Program-made: the position numbers and the translations under genes | Assembly (NCBI RefSeq): GCF_001192835.1 | Contig: NZ_DF968183.1 | Span: 682,001-746,000 of the forward strand | Length of the DNA: 64,000 bases | Direction: 5' to 3' | Source of the DNA: Lentimicrobium saccharophilum | Lineage (GTDB): Bacteria > Bacteroidota > Bacteroidia > Bacteroidales > Lentimicrobiaceae | Shown here: positions 1-10,185 of the stretch, piece by piece | Numbering within the stretch: the stretch's first letter is position 1 | How the letters are laid out: each line of letters begins with the position of its first letter | The notes under the pieces: generated by a model | The model's database searches: none | What the model saw: only the letters and a program-made list of their open reading frames with translations | Told to the model about the DNA's origin: nothing

Positions 1-89
1 TGTAGGCGCACTTCGAAGCGGAATACAGTGTTCAGATTTTTTCGCTCAGACCTTTAGTTTACATAAGATAAAACTTTCCCGCCCGGAGA

Positions 90-1007
90 TCATTCGTAAA
101 AATAAGACTCCTTATACGACCAGCCGGTATCAGCCTGATTCATTTCAACCGGAAAATCATCCGAATTGTAAGTAAAGAAACTTTCATCGCCATAGGAATC
201 TATCAGGTCTCCTGATGAATCATAGTATCGTTCGATCAGGGTCACCACATTATTTTCACCGGCATAAAACCCTGCTTCCGAATATCGGAAAATCTGAAAA
301 TCTTTGAAAGGGTTCTTCTTGTTATCATAAGTGAAAATTCTTTCCATACTTTTATAAAAACCTTCCCGGTTAAAATCGTCAATTTCGTTTTCTCCGAAGC
401 AATATAAAATTGAGTTTGCAAAAACAGACCATATACCGGAACTCTTTTCCGGACAGCCATGCTTGCCGGCAACTTTATTATAATAAGTTAAAACGGAAAG
501 ATTCCCCTGCTGCCAGACAAAATCAACATAAGAAAGCACAATCCACTGTTGATTGATCAGCTGCTTGATTTCCAAACGGGAAACATTGCCATCAGCATCA
601 ACTGTATAGACCAGTTGCCTGTCTGTTACGTTTGATGAAGTAACAATTACTTTGTCAGCAATCCGTTTATAATTCAACTCATAAGTGATTCCCTGGGAAT
701 CAAAGTAAGTTGTGTGATTTACCCTGCCATCTGCATCATATTGTATTGTAATGGAGTCCCCCTCCTCTGACCCGCATATGGTGACCAGAAAATTGCTTTT
801 GTTGTAAATAAACACAGCATTTGAAGAATCCTGTATAAGGCCATTCTCCGTTTCCAATGACTTCAACCTGCAAATCCGCGGTAGTCTTTGATTATTCTGA
901 TTCTCATCAGTGTCATCATCCGCATCTTTAGTACACGAAGTACTTATAAATAAAAATGATGACAGCAGAATTAAAAATCCCTGACTTAGATTAACTGTTG
1001 CTTTCAT
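90..1007 (-). CDS. Hypothetical lipoprotein
   Basis: A 305-residue protein with a typical lipoprotein signal: a basic N-terminus, a hydrophobic stretch at residues 9-22 and a lipobox ending in Cys25 (ISTSC), followed by an acidic, Asp-rich tether. It is therefore probably anchored in the outer or inner membrane facing out of the cytoplasm. The middle has repeated short beta-strand units rich in Tyr and Asp (for example IQYDADGRVNHTTYF and YTVDADGNVSRLEI). These resemble the YD-like repeats common in Bacteroidota lipoproteins of unknown function. I cannot assign a function. It is separated from pbpC, which lies upstream of it on the same strand, by about 2.3 kb of that gene plus a 137-bp gap. 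The 89 bases before the stop codon, at the window edge, show nothing recognisable. Confidence 0.75.
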   Translation of the reverse strand: MKATVNLSQGFLILLSSFLFISTSCTKDADDDTDENQNNQRLPRICRLKSLETENGLIQDSSNAVFIYNKSNFLVTICGSEEGDSITIQYDADGRVNHTTYFDSQGITYELNYKRIADKVIVTSSNVTDRQLVYTVDADGNVSRLEIKQLINQQWIVLSYVDFVWQQGNLSVLTYYNKVAGKHGCPEKSSGIWSVFANSILYCFGENEIDDFNREGFYKSMERIFTYDNKKNPFKDFQIFRYSEAGFYAGENNVVTLIERYYDSSGDLIDSYGDESFFTYNSDDFPVEMNQADTGWSYKESYFYE

Positions 1008-1144
1008 GGGACAAGATTTACAGACTATTGATTTTAAATAGTTTAAGGAAAATTAAGATTGAACGTTTCAATCTTCAATTCAAAAATATATCCGGTAACG
1101 ATCTCAGAAACCAGCCCCGCTATTACGTCCAATCCATTAGCAGC

Positions 1145-3478
1145 TTATATATATGTCACTTTTATCCAAATGTCACTGTTGCGGCCGAGATTATCTGAAC
1201 AGCTGATTTTATACCGGCCTTCTTCAGGTGTAAAAAAAACTTTTTCTCCGGGTAATGCCGCCCTGAGGAGTTTGTCATTCAGGTACCAGTATATCCTGGC
1301 TACCCCGTTTTCGGCATTGCAGGCAAGTTGCAACTGCTGTTTGCGTCCTTTGATGATCAGGTATTCCGCCCCGTCGGTAAGAGAAGTAATGAGAGGGGCA
1401 CCCGAAAATTTAACAGACGGGCAATGGGGATTGTGAGGTGGCAGAGTCTGATATGGAATCTGCATCTCATTATACCATGCAATCAGACCCGGAGGATAGT
1501 ATGGATGCCAAGCTTCCCTGTATCCTTTTTCAGGAAGGCATGACCTGCAATAACTGATTGTTCCCGATTCATTTACATAATGTTTCTGAAGGTGATTGCA
1601 GCGCATCGCAGGAGAAACCCCCGGAATAAAATAGTCCATTACCTGATGATGACAGAAAGTGTCAGGAGGCAATCCGCTTTCAGAGCAAACCAGCCGGTAA
1701 TCGAGGTCTGGCGGAGGGACAAACCATCCGGGCTTTTGAGCTGGCTGGATCGCATTAAATATACTGAACAGCAACGGAACGGCAAAATCAGCCCCGTTGA
1801 GTTCCGGTACGCCATTCCCCGGGAAATTGCCTGTCCATACGCCAATGGTGAAATTTTGATTATAGCCGATAGCCCAGCCATCCCTTCTTCCATAGGATGT
1901 TCCTGTCTTCCAGGCGATTTCCGGCAAATCAGCCGCATCTTTATATTGATTTGGCAGATCAGGACGACGCAGCCGGGTCAGGATTTCCGTAATCAAATAG
2001 GCGGCTCCCGGAGAACAAATGGTATCATTACGAGCTTCAGGAGAAGACTTTACAAACTTCAGGGAATGCCAGACGCCCTTGTTTGCAAATGCAGCATAAA
2101 GGGCGGTAAGCTCTTCCAGGGTAGTCCCGCATCCGCCTAGCACCATCGAAAGCCCGAGTTTACTTCTGTTTGAACCAATCCATCTGAAACCAACGCTTGC
2201 AAGTCCGGATGCAAAATGTTCCGTACCGACTTTCTCCAGCAAATCCACAGCGGGCAGGTTCAGCGATTGGGCCAGGGCTTGCTCTACAGTAATTTTTCCC
2301 CTCCAGGTTTCATCATAATTTTCAGGCCGGTAGCCCGCAAAATTCTGAGGCACATCGGTTACCACCATTTTGGGAGTGATCAGTCCCTGGTCAAAAGCCA
2401 TTGCATAGAGCGCCGGTTTCAGTGCCGACCCGGGAGAGCGAAGCGCCTGAACGCCATCGACCTGCCCTTGCCAAGCATCCTCATCAAAGCCGGCTGATCC
2501 GAGATATGCTTCTACCTCCATCGTCCGGTTGTTTACCACAATAACTGCAAGGTTACCGATCTGAAATGAACGTAACCTTCGCACATAGGCAGTTGACAGT
2601 GCCTCCACGCGATGTTGAATGGATGGGTTTATAGTTGTAAAAATTTCAGATTCAGCATTGATATTTTTCATTCTGTAAGAAAGATGCGGAGCCTTACGCA
2701 CGATCGGATACCGCTGAAAGCTTATGGGTTCGTTGAGTGCATCAGCGATAACAGCAGGTGAAAAAAGCGCTTTCCTTCCCATTTTATTCAGCCAGAAATC
2801 ACGCTTCAGCCTGAGCAATTCAGCATTTTCATCGGGTCTCAATGCGTTCGGGTTATTGGGAATTACCGTAAGCATGGCAATCTGCGCCAGACTGAGCTCC
2901 CTTGGCTCTTCGTCAAAATAATGAAGCGACGCTGCCTTAACCCCTTCAATATTTCCTCCATAAGGCAGAAGATTGATATACAATTGAAGAATCTCCTTTT
3001 TATCAAGATGCCACTCAAGCTGGAGCGACCTGAACATTTCCCTGATTTTCGCCTTGTAAGTCCGCGGAGCAGGATCGAGCAAACGGACCACCTGCATGGT
3101 TATGGTCGATGCGCCGGAAGTTCTCCTGCCCTTAGCGATGTTGTTGAATACAGCCCTGCACACCGAGAAGGGATTCACCCCCGGATGGTAATAAAACCAG
3201 CGGTCTTCTTTGAAAATAAAGGCCTTTTCCAGCCCTGGCGTTATTTCATCCAAACGAACCGGCATCCGCCATTTATCATCTTTGCTTAAAAAAGCATGCA
3301 ACAGGCTACTGTCGGAAGCATAAACCACTTTTGACCATGAAACTTCCGGAACAGGAAAAGGAAAAACACGATCAAACAAAAGAAAAACTAAAAAAGATGA
3401 CAGGAATACAAGAGCCGGCCACAGTAAAATCAACCGCGACCACTTATGACTTATAACCCTTAAAATCCTGTTTTTCAT
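1145..3478 (-). CDS. pbpC: Penicillin-binding protein 1C (bifunctional peptidoglycan synthase)
   Basis: A class A penicillin-binding protein that polymerises lipid II and cross-links the peptide stems in the periplasm. One N-terminal membrane helix (residues about 15-37) is followed by a GT51 transglycosylase domain with catalytic Glu in EDRWF (91-95) and the RTSGASTITMQ motif (119-129). The transpeptidase domain has SxxK at Ser351-Lys354 (SPGSALKP), SLN at 404-406 and KTGTS at 523-527. The last 90 or so residues match the small C-terminal domain of the PBP1C family. The length of 777 residues is normal for PBP1C. In many bacteria pbpC sits beside a large alpha-2-macroglobulin gene. None is present here: the divergent upstream neighbour is an unrelated lipoprotein gene. 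All catalytic motifs are intact. Confidence 0.95.
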   Translation of the reverse strand: MKNRILRVISHKWSRLILLWPALVFLSSFLVFLLFDRVFPFPVPEVSWSKVVYASDSSLLHAFLSKDDKWRMPVRLDEITPGLEKAFIFKEDRWFYYHPGVNPFSVCRAVFNNIAKGRRTSGASTITMQVVRLLDPAPRTYKAKIREMFRSLQLEWHLDKKEILQLYINLLPYGGNIEGVKAASLHYFDEEPRELSLAQIAMLTVIPNNPNALRPDENAELLRLKRDFWLNKMGRKALFSPAVIADALNEPISFQRYPIVRKAPHLSYRMKNINAESEIFTTINPSIQHRVEALSTAYVRRLRSFQIGNLAVIVVNNRTMEVEAYLGSAGFDEDAWQGQVDGVQALRSPGSALKPALYAMAFDQGLITPKMVVTDVPQNFAGYRPENYDETWRGKITVEQALAQSLNLPAVDLLEKVGTEHFASGLASVGFRWIGSNRSKLGLSMVLGGCGTTLEELTALYAAFANKGVWHSLKFVKSSPEARNDTICSPGAAYLITEILTRLRRPDLPNQYKDAADLPEIAWKTGTSYGRRDGWAIGYNQNFTIGVWTGNFPGNGVPELNGADFAVPLLFSIFNAIQPAQKPGWFVPPPDLDYRLVCSESGLPPDTFCHHQVMDYFIPGVSPAMRCNHLQKHYVNESGTISYCRSCLPEKGYREAWHPYYPPGLIAWYNEMQIPYQTLPPHNPHCPSVKFSGAPLITSLTDGAEYLIIKGRKQQLQLACNAENGVARIYWYLNDKLLRAALPGEKVFFTPEEGRYKISCSDNLGRNSDIWIKVTYI

Positions 3479-3662
3479 CTCCTTTCAGAAAAAAGGCTGC
3501 AACGAGTATATTTCAACGTAAAAATAAAGAAACAAAAATGGTTGAACCTCAATGCTGACAATTTTATCATCGATCCGTATGATTATTACCGCTGACAAAA
3601 TTATTATTGCTCAAACAATTTCCTCAAATAGCATGTTTACCATAAAACAAATACTTAAAAAC

Positions 3663-4469
3663 ATGCATCTATTCAAACTAAATAAACGGCTCTCAATTAC
3701 CATGATTCTTGTGTTTTCTTTAATGCTGGCAGCATGCAGTAAAGAAAGTATAAAAGATGGCGGAGATAAGAATGACAACCCAGTGAACCCGGATTATACT
3801 GTATTTCTTGTCATTGATGAAGAAAGCATCGACAATGGAAATCCTCCGAATAATTTTTCTGAGACAGATGTAAATGATCACATATCAGACATCGGACAGC
3901 GCAGGCAGCTTCAATATTTCTTAAATAACACCGGAAAAATCATTGATTTATATACAGGTGAAGTGGGCGATGAAGGCTGGTTTGCCATCAGGTCAATCCC
4001 CGCATCATGGAAAAGTACCGGCCCGGCAAACAATGGACTTGAAAATTTCCTGCACCCCGGGCCCGGTCTTGGAGCCGGCAATCCGGATGACGACAGGGAA
4101 GTATTGCTTGACAAAATACCTGACGTTACCCCCTTACGTGCAAGCGGTCTGGCCATGTTGAAAGGTCAGACAATTTCTGCTGTTGTATATGACAGTGATA
4201 TCAGCATAAACTACAGTCCTCTGGAAGGCAATCTGATGGGAGAAAATCCTGGGATGGTTTCTTTTAAGGTACTTGATGTCGTAAAACGGACAGACGGCTC
4301 ATCATCATCTCTTCCTAAAGTTACGGTTAAGATTCTGAACGTTGACGAAACTAAAAACCTACCTATCAAACTGTTCATGAATGCCCCGGCACCTTTCTCT
4401 TCTTCCGGGCCATTTGACATTTCACCTCCAGCGGTTTACAGTCAGATCACACTGTCAGATGCGCCCTGA
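3663..4469 (+). CDS. Hypothetical lipoprotein
   Basis: The open frame reaches back to 3552, but the ATG at 3663 is preferred. It gives a compact lipoprotein signal: basic N-terminus, hydrophobic core ILVFSLMLAAC, and lipobox Cys at residue 25. The mature protein (about 245 residues) starts with an Asp/Gly/Asn-rich linker. It contains the phrase FLVIDEESIDNG and the segment GWFAIRSIPASW, with many beta-type stretches. It resembles no enzyme family that I recognise. It is transcribed divergently from pbpC. The 3' end is followed by a 650-bp stretch with only broken frames, so the C-terminus might be shortened. I cannot show this from one sequence. Confidence 0.7.
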   Translation: MHLFKLNKRLSITMILVFSLMLAACSKESIKDGGDKNDNPVNPDYTVFLVIDEESIDNGNPPNNFSETDVNDHISDIGQRRQLQYFLNNTGKIIDLYTGEVGDEGWFAIRSIPASWKSTGPANNGLENFLHPGPGLGAGNPDDDREVLLDKIPDVTPLRASGLAMLKGQTISAVVYDSDISINYSPLEGNLMGENPGMVSFKVLDVVKRTDGSSSSLPKVTVKILNVDETKNLPIKLFMNAPAPFSSSGPFDISPPAVYSQITLSDAP

Positions 4470-5126
4470 TGCTGAAGCTATAAATCCGGCAGGATGATTT
4501 CTGTTGCAGGGGAAATGTTTTACAAAACGGGACTTTCAGCCCTGGTAATGGTCAGGGTGGTTTGCGAGATACCCTGTTTGAAAATATGGCGTTGGCGGAT
4601 GATCAGCCGGGGCAGTGATTTGATGTTTTCGGGAATTTTACTTTCTGACTATCGATCCAATATTTTACTTGCATTTTTCCAAAAAAAGTCATATCTTAAC
4701 ATCCTGTTTTACGCTAGTTGCTTCCTGGTAATTTGGCTGCCGTTTCCAATGTTGAATGGGGATTCTCCTGTTCTTCCAATTCAGGTCTTATAGCATTTAT
4801 GGCAGGGAAATCATCCCGGAGCCGTTTTTTTTCATTGGTAAGCACCGGAACAATCCTCTGAGTTTTGATTCAGACTTGCTGACAGGCTGACAATAACAAC
4901 TTTTTAACACGTTTTAAGCCTGTTACTTTCCAAAACTGAATGAACATATACATAATGTTATGTTTCAGTTGATGCAGACACAACTTAAACAGAGGACCGG
5001 AACTTCCCATTCTGACCTGCTATTTATTCAATCCCGGCCATTTGTATTTTCTCTAATCTGATCTCAAAAAGATCCGGTAAATGCAAAACAGAGACAAGGC
5101 TACACAATCATTCAAAAAATCAACCC
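4470..5126. other. Intergenic stretch with no supported gene
   Basis: There are 657 bases between the lipoprotein and the secreted dockerin-like protein. A 99-codon frame at 4494-4793 has poor codon character. An overlapping frame around 4500-4615 reads NVLQNGTFSPGNGQGGLRD before a stop, which looks slightly more protein-like and could be a decayed remnant. No convincing promoter, terminator or RNA was seen. Confidence 0.4.
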
Positions 5127-6689
5127 ATGAAAACTTTGTTCAGGTTAAAAAGTCAATTATCCGTTTCGCGTTTTATAACAGTTTGCCTGTTATCAGCAGC
5201 GATGACAATTATACCCGATCAGGCAAATGCGGATAACATCATCACCAGTGGAACCACGTTAAGGGTTTCTGCCGGTACAACCCTGGTTTCCACAGGTAAT
5301 CTGGTTATCAACAGTGGTGCGACCCTTAATAATTCGGGCACTGTTAACCTGAAAAGCAACCTGAATAACCTGAATGCAAGCCAGAATTCACTTGGAACAG
5401 GCACCGTTATATTTTCCGGAACAGCAACCCAGGCAATCAGTGGTAACAACACCATCCAGAACCTGACCATCAACAATGCCAGCGGAGTAAACAATAACGG
5501 GCAAACCCAGGTCAATGGAGTGCTGACACTGACAAGCGGGAGAGTGAATCTCGGGGCCTATAATCTTACCCTGGGAACTTCAGCAACGATTGGTGGTGCT
5601 CCTTCATCTTCGGCAATGATCGTTGCCACCGGATCGGGACAAATGAGGAAGTCTTTTGCGGCCGCGGGCTCTTTTGTCTTTCCTTTGGGCGACAATACCG
5701 GTACAGCTGAATACTCGCCTGTCACCCTCAACTTCAGTGCAGGATCTTTTGCCGGTGGAAACTACGCCGGTGTCAATCTTGTTAATGCAGCTTATCCCGG
5801 TTCTTCAGGCAGCTACCTCAACAGATACTGGAATATCTCTCAGAGCGGAATCAGTTCATTTACCTGCAATGCAACTTTTCAGTATCTTGTGGCTGATGTA
5901 AACGGAACTGAAACCAGTATCTGGTGCGTGAGGGTGCTCCCGGAACCACAAACCAATTATCAGGTTGCCAATACTACCTTACATCAGTTGACGGCCAATG
6001 GACTTACCGCAATGGGAACCTTTACAGGTAAACTTCCTATTACTGACAAAATTCTTAACCTGACTCTTTTCATTGAAGGTTTCTTTAACGGCACAACTAT
6101 GAATCAGGCACAGGATGTAGACGATGATCTGAACCAATTCAACAAATTCCCGGGGATTACGGTAGATACACTAAGCATTTTTCTGGCTGATGCCTCTGCC
6201 CCTTACAACTACCTGTTCTGGGCTCATGCCCTGAATCTTAATACCAGTGGAAATGTCAGCGCTAACATCCCGGGCACATTTTCAGGCAATTATTATATTG
6301 CAGTTTTTCATCGCTCAAGTGTCCAGACGTGGAGTAGTTCTCCCGTTTCCTTTGCCGGCTCAACCATAAACTATAACTTCACGACCTCTGCAGGGCAGGC
6401 ATTCGGCTCCAATCAGAAAGACCTGCTGGGCAACGGTTCAGTCTGGGGTATCTATTCGGGCGATATTACATCCTCAGTCGGTATTCAGGACGGCTATGTC
6501 GACTTTTTCGACCTGGTGAACATCTATAATCTGAATGTGAACAGTGCTTACGGATATCAGCCTGCCGATCTTACCGGGGATGGCTTTGTAGATTTTGTGG
6601 ACCTGATCCTGGATTATAACAATAACGTTAACGGGATCGGCATGAATACGCCCCAGAATCCGGCCAAAAGACCATTAATGATCAGGTAG
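5127..6689 (+). CDS. Secreted beta-helix/dockerin-like surface protein
   Basis: A 520-residue exported protein with a long signal peptide (hydrophobic VCLLSAAMTIIP, probable cleavage after DQANA, near residue 36). Residues 40-170 are short Asn/Gly/Thr-rich repeats (GTTLRVSAGTTLVSTGNL and INSGATLNNSGTVNL) typical of right-handed beta-helix adhesin-like regions. The last 70 residues carry two calcium-loop units, DGYVDFFDLVNIYN and TGDGFVDFVDLILDYN. These match the dockerin type I / EF-hand pattern with Asp at positions 1, 5 and 9-12. Such units are common at the end of Bacteroidota and Ignavibacteria surface proteins, but no cohesin or sorting domain is visible here. The role is probably adhesion or surface structure. 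No partner genes are adjacent. Confidence 0.75.
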   Translation: MKTLFRLKSQLSVSRFITVCLLSAAMTIIPDQANADNIITSGTTLRVSAGTTLVSTGNLVINSGATLNNSGTVNLKSNLNNLNASQNSLGTGTVIFSGTATQAISGNNTIQNLTINNASGVNNNGQTQVNGVLTLTSGRVNLGAYNLTLGTSATIGGAPSSSAMIVATGSGQMRKSFAAAGSFVFPLGDNTGTAEYSPVTLNFSAGSFAGGNYAGVNLVNAAYPGSSGSYLNRYWNISQSGISSFTCNATFQYLVADVNGTETSIWCVRVLPEPQTNYQVANTTLHQLTANGLTAMGTFTGKLPITDKILNLTLFIEGFFNGTTMNQAQDVDDDLNQFNKFPGITVDTLSIFLADASAPYNYLFWAHALNLNTSGNVSANIPGTFSGNYYIAVFHRSSVQTWSSSPVSFAGSTINYNFTTSAGQAFGSNQKDLLGNGSVWGIYSGDITSSVGIQDGYVDFFDLVNIYNLNVNSAYGYQPADLTGDGFVDFVDLILDYNNNVNGIGMNTPQNPAKRPLMIR

Positions 6690-6861
6690 ATTATGGACTG
6701 ATCCCCGGGGGAATGCCGGAATCCTCATTAGAAAATAGCTGTGCTTTCATGTAGTCTGATGATTCTCAGAAAGCGCTGCTAAGCACAGTCGTAGATTATA
6801 TTGATAAGTCGTCAATAGATTTTCTGATCAGTTCAATGTTGTCTGCCCGATATTCTGCATT

Positions 6862-9060
6862 TCAGGATATTTTAATATTACCTGTACCTTTACCAGGGAT
6901 AGTTCCGATGAATGCCCCCGCTATTCCGTTGTCCAGAAGTGATTTGATATAGGTCTCAGCTTCTTCTTCGGGTAAACATACCAGCAATCCGCCTGATGAC
7001 TGTGCATCACATACAAGGTATCTCTCAATCATGGATAATTGACTAAAATCAGTCCACCCCAGGGCGAAATTGTAGTTTGCTTTTGTCCCGCCAGGAATCG
7101 CTCCGGCCAATGCAAGTGCCTGAACTTCACTGATAAACGGAATGCGGTTAAACTCTATCACGGCATCCACACCTGAAGCAACAGCCATTTCATGCAAATG
7201 TCCGACAAGTCCGAAACCGGTAATATCGGTGCAGGCATGAACTTTCCTTCTGAGCATAAGTTCAGAGGAAATTTTGTTCAGCTTCATCATTATTTCCTCT
7301 GCTTCCCGCATTGTTTCTTCCTTTGCGAGTCCCATTTTGGCGGCAGTTGAAATAATCCCTGTCCCGATTGGTTTCGTGAGCACCAGAGCATCTCCGGGCA
7401 TGGCCCCTGCATTGGATATTACATGGCTGGGGTTTACAAAACCTGTGACAACCATTCCAAATTTAGGTTCATTATCTTCAATGGAATGACCGCCCAGAAT
7501 CGAAATCCCTGCTTCGGCTGCTTTATCGGAAGCACCTTTGACAATATCATTCAATACGCCCAATGGCAGGCGGTTAACGGGAAAAGCCGCAATATTCAAG
7601 GCAAAAGAGGCCTGTCCGCCCATGGCATAAATATCGCTGAGAGCATTTGCAGCAGCGATTGCACCAAAAGTATAAGGGTCGTCAACCACAGGGGTAAAAA
7701 AATCAACGGTCTGCACCACAGCCAGTGCATCATTAATTCTGTAAACGGCCGCATCATCTCTATTATCAGCGCCCACCAGCACATTTGGATCTGTCACGGG
7801 AGGTAATCCGGCCAGTACTTTTTCCAGGTCAGCCGGCCTGATCTTACATGCGCAGCCCAAACCATGCGTAAATCGGGTTAATTTAACCACATCTGAATGC
7901 TCTGGCTTCGATAAGGACAGCGACACATCCGGCGTCAAAGACCGGACGGTTTGAATTATGATTCTCAAAGCTTCATCCACTTCTTCCTGAGTGGTTGTAT
8001 AACCCATTGAAAAACGGATGGTTCCCCGCGCGTATTCAGGGCTGACCTTCATGGCTCCGAGCACTGAGGAATCTCCGGTATCACCTGTGTGGCATGCTGC
8101 CCCCGCCGATGCAGCCAACCGAGGCATGGCTGAAAGTATGGTTTGTGCATTTAAATTACTGAAACCAACACTCACAGTATTTGGTAAAGCGAGTTCCGGA
8201 TGGCCGTTCAGACGAAAATCAATTAGCCCGGCAGAGAGCCCCTCAATGAATTTCCTTTTCAGGGCGGCAGTGTGCGCCCGGTATGCTTCCAGCCTTTTAA
8301 ATGCCAACTCGCACGCTTTGCCCAGACCGGCAATCTCAAGTACATTTTCAGTTCCTGCCCTGAGATTCTGCTCATGGTCGGCACCATGAATCAGCTTCTC
8401 AATCTTCACACCCTTGCGGATATAGAGCGCCCCGATGCCTTTGGGAGCATAGAGTTTATGACCGGCCAATGAAAGCAGGTCAACACCAAGATCCTGCACA
8501 TCGACCGGAATCTTACCGGCCGATTGCGCTGCATCAGTGTGCATTAAAGCTCCATGCTGATGCACTATGGCTGCAATTGCCTTTACCGGCTGAACAGTTC
8601 CCACTTCATTATTGGCATGCATCACCGATACCACTACCGTATCCGGCCTTAACAGATTTCTGATATCTTCCGGATCAACCATCCCGGATTCATCCACAGG
8701 CGCTACAGAAATTTCGAATCCCTGTGTCGCCAGATAATTGACCACTTCCGTTACTGCAGGATGCTCCACGGCTGAAATGATGATGTGATTTCCCTTTGAC
8801 CGCAGGGCAAAAGCGGCACCTTTCAGCGCCATATTATTGGATTCCGTCCCGCCGCTGGTAAATATAATCTCCTGCGGAAGACAATTAAGCAGCATCGCTA
8901 CCCTGGCCCTGGCTTTTTCGACAGCCTCGCGCGACTTAACCCCAAATGAATGCATACTTGAAGGATTGCCGAAATATTCTTCAAGATAGGGACGCATTTC
9001 TGCTGCCACCTCAGGATCGACGGGTGTTGTGGCATTATAATCGAGATAAATCTGATCCAT
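6862..9060 (-). CDS. selD: Cysteine desulfurase (NifS/IscS-like) fused to selenide, water dikinase (SelD)
   Basis: A 732-residue fusion. Residues 1 to about 375 form a class V aminotransferase of the NifS/IscS type. It starts IYLDYNATTPVD, has the PLP lysine at 202 (SLAGHKLYAPKG) and a catalytic-loop Cys323 (SAGAACHTG). Residues from about 393 form SelD: THGLGCACKI carries the catalytic Cys403 and Lys406, followed by the Asp-rich metal/ATP segment ADNRDDAAVY (431-440) and the FFTPVVDDPYTFG motif. The first half would release selenium (or sulfur) from selenocysteine or cysteine, and the second would convert selenide plus ATP to selenophosphate, which suggests substrate hand-off. It lies 66 bp downstream of mnmH on the same strand, almost certainly in one transcript. 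The selD Cys is a normal Cys codon, not UGA. Confidence 0.93.
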   Translation of the reverse strand: MDQIYLDYNATTPVDPEVAAEMRPYLEEYFGNPSSMHSFGVKSREAVEKARARVAMLLNCLPQEIIFTSGGTESNNMALKGAAFALRSKGNHIIISAVEHPAVTEVVNYLATQGFEISVAPVDESGMVDPEDIRNLLRPDTVVVSVMHANNEVGTVQPVKAIAAIVHQHGALMHTDAAQSAGKIPVDVQDLGVDLLSLAGHKLYAPKGIGALYIRKGVKIEKLIHGADHEQNLRAGTENVLEIAGLGKACELAFKRLEAYRAHTAALKRKFIEGLSAGLIDFRLNGHPELALPNTVSVGFSNLNAQTILSAMPRLAASAGAACHTGDTGDSSVLGAMKVSPEYARGTIRFSMGYTTTQEEVDEALRIIIQTVRSLTPDVSLSLSKPEHSDVVKLTRFTHGLGCACKIRPADLEKVLAGLPPVTDPNVLVGADNRDDAAVYRINDALAVVQTVDFFTPVVDDPYTFGAIAAANALSDIYAMGGQASFALNIAAFPVNRLPLGVLNDIVKGASDKAAEAGISILGGHSIEDNEPKFGMVVTGFVNPSHVISNAGAMPGDALVLTKPIGTGIISTAAKMGLAKEETMREAEEIMMKLNKISSELMLRRKVHACTDITGFGLVGHLHEMAVASGVDAVIEFNRIPFISEVQALALAGAIPGGTKANYNFALGWTDFSQLSMIERYLVCDAQSSGGLLVCLPEEEAETYIKSLLDNGIAGAFIGTIPGKGTGNIKIS

Positions 9061-9126
9061 AGAAAAAAATTGAGGATGAATGACCGTATTCTTCTGATGA
9101 GGCTGACAAGGTAAGCCGGCGCCGTT

Positions 9127-10185
9127 TCAGACTGCCCGGGACTCAGCATTTACAATTAGATCAGGCAAAATCTGTTTCAGCAGCAAAGCATTGTACACAG
9201 GGTCTCCGGTGTCAGTGTTTAGCTCATTCACATACCTTTCGTTATATTTTAACATTGCTTTCTGATAAGTTTTATCATAATAAGCAAGCACAAGCATGAT
9301 CGCCGGAGCAAAGTTTCCGGCCAGAATATGCCTTTGCGCGTCGGCAATCCCCTGGCCGCCTATTGCCTGTGCAATTTTTCCAAGCGAATCAAGCAGGGAG
9401 TTCTTTTCAAATCCCGCATAATCATTACATAATCGCGCAACACGGATGTTAAAAGGAACCCGGAGCATGACAAGCTGACTTCTTTTCATTTGCTCAAAAA
9501 ACGGCCCCGGCAGGCTCACGGTCCCGATTGAACGGCTTTCATCTTCAATCCAGACTGGTTTTGACGGATCTAGTTTACTCCAGGCATCAAAAAGATTATT
9601 CTCAAACTGCTCGTTGGTTGGCTGCGGCAATTGACCCAGATGGCCAAAAACGGAGCCCCTGTTATGCGCAATTCCTTCAAGATCAATTATCTGTTCACCC
9701 AACCTGTCTAGTTCATGGATTATATCCGTTTTCCCGGATCCGGTCATACCGCCAAGCACAAGCATGGGAGATCCTTTGCCGGAATGTTGCCTGATATAAG
9801 ACCGGCAGGCCTTGTATCCACCCTCAATTACCCGGGCATGATAACCCGCAGTACTGAACAACCATGCCAGTGACGAACTGCGCATTCCCCCTCTCCAGCA
9901 ATAAAGAATAATTTCCCTGTTTTTCCCTTTGGTAATTTTATTCAGCCTTTTGACATATTCCGGTAGTTTTGCGCCTGCAAATTCAAGACCTACCAGTAAG
10001 GCTGCATCCTTGCCGGCATCGTGGTATCTTGTTCCCACAACAGCCCGCTCTTCGTCAGTAAACAAGGGAATATTGACAGCATGCGGAAGATGCCCCTGCA
10101 GGAACTCAGACGGAGATCTGACATCGATAAGCGGTAAATCCTTCCGCTCACAAAACAACCATTCGGGCCGGACGATACTAACCAT
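9127..10185 (-). CDS. mnmH: tRNA 2-selenouridine synthase
   Basis: A 352-residue MnmH/SelU protein that replaces sulfur by selenium in the wobble 2-thiouridine of certain tRNAs, using selenophosphate. The N-terminal rhodanese domain has the active Cys96 in the family signature YCWRGGMRSSSLAW. A P-loop domain follows with Walker A GGMTGSGKT at 145-153. The length is normal. Its product-supplying partner, the NifS-SelD fusion, is the next gene downstream, so the pair makes a self-contained tRNA selenation pathway. No selA, selB or tRNA-Sec gene is in the window. A TATTTTTG promoter-like box (10197-10190) ends only five bases before this ATG, so the start may be leaderless or the gene may simply be co-transcribed with the helicase gene 55 bp upstream. 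Confidence 0.95.
   Translation of the reverse strand: MVSIVRPEWLFCERKDLPLIDVRSPSEFLQGHLPHAVNIPLFTDEERAVVGTRYHDAGKDAALLVGLEFAGAKLPEYVKRLNKITKGKNREIILYCWRGGMRSSSLAWLFSTAGYHARVIEGGYKACRSYIRQHSGKGSPMLVLGGMTGSGKTDIIHELDRLGEQIIDLEGIAHNRGSVFGHLGQLPQPTNEQFENNLFDAWSKLDPSKPVWIEDESRSIGTVSLPGPFFEQMKRSQLVMLRVPFNIRVARLCNDYAGFEKNSLLDSLGKIAQAIGGQGIADAQRHILAGNFAPAIMLVLAYYDKTYQKAMLKYNERYVNELNTDTGDPVYNALLLKQILPDLIVNAESRAV

Noticed and set aside
4494-4793. 99-codon plus-strand frame after the lipoprotein
   Set aside because: No family resemblance, poor residue composition and an overlapping frame that looks equally good over a shorter stretch. Not supported as a gene.
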